DNA of 64,000 nt from Gracilariopsis chorda (taxonomy: Eukaryota; Rhodophyta; Florideophyceae; Gracilariales; Gracilariaceae): assembly GCA_003194525.1 (NCBI GenBank), contig NBIV01000087.1:124001-188000 (forward strand), written 5' to 3'. Position numbers and translations under genes: made by a program. The notes beneath the pieces were generated by a model. The model had not been told where the DNA came from, did not search any database, and saw only the letters and a program-made list of their open reading frames with translations. Positions 62,284 through 64,000 of this stretch are shown here, piece by piece. The stretch's first letter is position 1. Each line of letters opens with the position of its first letter.

Positions 62284-62609
62284 ACGAGTGGCGGAACACG
62301 CGCCCGTTTGTAAACTACACGTAGCGAAGACAATAAAATAAGGGCAAAGGCACCCCCACGTGTTCCAGCGCACACGCGTGTCCACGCGCGACACGGGGCG
62401 ACGGCTGTAAGCGCGACGTGCCGGTGGCAGCAGAGGTGGCGAGGTGGATGTGTGTTTTCGGTTGGCGGTTGCTGCGGGCGCGGCGCATTGCATCACATCG
62501 CATTGCGCGCGCGCTCCGTTCGCGCCTTGTAACCGACGCCCGTCGTTTTCTTCCCCCTTCCATCCCCCCGCCACCCGAGTCGCGCCCTTCCTTCCCCCCC
62601 CATTCCGCA
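62284..62609. other. GC-rich intergenic region before the V-ATPase gene
   Basis: No gene. It is pyrimidine-rich (CCTTCC/CCCCCC runs) just before ATG 62610, as in many leaders of highly expressed genes. Confidence 0.4.
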
Positions 62610-63749
62610 ATGAGCTCCCGCCTGTGGGTCGTATCGGCCCCCAACAAACCAGACCGCTCCTCTTTCTCCCACATCCAGGACACCCTCCAAAAGCGCGACG
62701 CCCTCTGCAACGCGTACTCCTTACAACTGCCCGACTTTCGGGTCGGCACCCTCGACTCTCTCATCGCCGTCGCCGATGCAATCGCCCGCGATGACAAGAC
62801 CCTCGAGGCTACAGTTGAGCGTATTCTTCGTCAGTATCGCGAATTGGTTCGTATGCCCTCCGCCATCCCCCTCGTCGAAGACGTTGACATTCTCGAATAC
62901 GTCACCGACTTCATATGGGACGAGGCCAAATTCGCCTCCTCCGACTCCCTCTCCGAGATTCGTACGGCTATCATGGAGCAGGTTCTCAGTCTTGAGGAAG
63001 ACATGAAGATCAGGCTCAATGACTACACCAACACCCGTCAGGCCATCACCGCCATCGAGCGTCGCTCGCAAGGAAACCTTATGACCCGCTCATTGGCCAC
63101 TGTCGTGGAAGCCGAGCACGTCGTCGAAACAGAGCATCTCACCACCGTCTACGTTCTCTTCCCTTCGTACAACGAGCCCGAATTCTTGACCTGCTACGAG
63201 ACCCTGGCCGACTTTGTCGTTCCCCGCTCCGCAAAGAAGATCCAATCCGACAATGAGTACATCCTCTACGGCGTTGCCGTCTTCAAGAACAGCGTCGATG
63301 ACTTCAAGTCCGCCGCAAGGGAGCGCAGATACACCGTTCGAGATTTCAAGTTCGATCCCAACGCCAAAATCAACTCCGCCGCAGAGGAACAAAGCCTCAA
63401 GGAGGATGCGGGGGAACAGCTTTCAACCTTTTCAAAATGGGCTGAGACCGCTTTTGCCGAGACATTTATCGCCATGGTCCATCTCAAGGCGCTACGTTCT
63501 TTCGCTGAGAGCGTCCTGCGTTACGGGCTTCCGGTCAACTTTGATGTTGCATTGCTTGCTCCCAAGGGCAAGTCTGAAAGTCGTCTGCGCCAGTCCTTAA
63601 ATGAAATGTTTGCACATTTGGGTGGCTCGTGGGCCGCTGTGTCTGAAGCTGATGAAGTAACTAACATTCCTGGCATCGTGGCCGATAGGGACTTCTATCC
63701 ATACGTCTATTTTGAACTGCCTATTCCGACTGGCAAGAGCTCCTCTTGA
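62610..63749 (+). CDS. ATP6V1C: V-type proton ATPase subunit C
   Basis: The 379-residue product starts at ATG 62610 (MSSRLWVVSAPN), which matches the usual N-terminus and length of the family; the frame is open further upstream but without family likeness. Recognisable parts are LPDFRVGTLDSLIAVAD, the long helical arm, the LTTVYVLFPSYNEPEFLTCYE strand region, FVVPRSAKKI, and the C-terminal RYGLPVNFDVALLAPK segment. Subunit C links the stator of the V1 sector to V0 and controls reversible assembly of the pump on vacuole and Golgi membranes. Single exon, GC-rich codons. Confidence 0.88.
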   Translation: MSSRLWVVSAPNKPDRSSFSHIQDTLQKRDALCNAYSLQLPDFRVGTLDSLIAVADAIARDDKTLEATVERILRQYRELVRMPSAIPLVEDVDILEYVTDFIWDEAKFASSDSLSEIRTAIMEQVLSLEEDMKIRLNDYTNTRQAITAIERRSQGNLMTRSLATVVEAEHVVETEHLTTVYVLFPSYNEPEFLTCYETLADFVVPRSAKKIQSDNEYILYGVAVFKNSVDDFKSAARERRYTVRDFKFDPNAKINSAAEEQSLKEDAGEQLSTFSKWAETAFAETFIAMVHLKALRSFAESVLRYGLPVNFDVALLAPKGKSESRLRQSLNEMFAHLGGSWAAVSEADEVTNIPGIVADRDFYPYVYFELPIPTGKSSS

Positions 63750-64000
63750 TTATGCTAACCTACATATCACTTACATATTAAAACCCGGAGATACATGCAT
63801 CACATATAAGTAGATTTTGATTCTAAACCACTCGTGTGACTTGCTTCGTTTTGGGTTCGCTTTATGACGCCATCACGACAAATACCACTACCTTCGTATG
63901 TATCACGAAAATCAACGATAAACGACTCTCCACGAACTACATTGAAACCCTGTTGGTTTGAATACTCATCTGGAAGCCTTGAGCTCTCCTCGAAACATTC

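Overview
The window looks like nuclear DNA of a compact, intron-poor photosynthetic eukaryote, most likely a red alga. This is inferred, not proven. The support is: short GT-AG introns (68-117 bp) in only a few genes; eukaryote-only genes (CDK7, WEE1, STK19, CMSS1, DHHC palmitoyltransferase, V-ATPase subunit C); a BASS carrier with a plastid-type N-terminal extension and a BOLA4-like protein; a CMP-KDO synthetase among Golgi-type glycosyltransferases; and several families of eukaryotic cut-and-paste transposons.

Positions 1-19.5 kb are a transposon cluster. A Harbinger-type element runs off the left edge. Its transposase gene is split by a nested 7.8-kb Mutator-like element (653-8464) that carries a fused ULP1 protease/transposase frame. 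A candidate 30-residue metallothionein gene follows. Next come a decayed Tc1/mariner element (11558-12719), a strikingly hairpin-dense segment of unknown nature (12780-14055), a complete Harbinger element with TTA target duplications (14887-17261) and a pogo-type element (about 17408-19479). Nearly every transposase frame is intact apart from a single in-frame stop.

Positions 19.6-41.4 kb are single-copy genes: an unrecognised 798-residue membrane protein, a broken GH18 chitinase-like gene, a GNAT acetyltransferase, a BASS carrier, WEE1, a three-exon STEAP-like metalloreductase, a C2H2 zinc-finger protein, an ankyrin-DHHC protein with an eroded active site, an ABC-class ATPase, and CDK7 with a 4-nt microexon.

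Positions 41.4-53.9 kb are rich in cell-surface sugar genes: two O-fucosyltransferase-like type II proteins, a GT92-like enzyme, CMP-KDO synthetase and a FUT8-like enzyme. Also present are a long acidic protein of unknown function and BOLA4, which overlaps the FUT8-like gene tail to tail. Positions 54.6-56.7 kb hold STK19 and CMSS1. A 4.8-kb AT-rich stretch without convincing genes leads to a GC-rich island with an unknown serine-rich protein and V-ATPase subunit C.

Two short motifs recur in the intergenic regions (CCGTTGGTA and TAACCCTTTA), as do GGTACC-centred inverted repeats in divergent promoters. No tRNA, rRNA or CRISPR array was recognised by eye. All family calls rest on motif recognition in the translated sequence; no database was searched.
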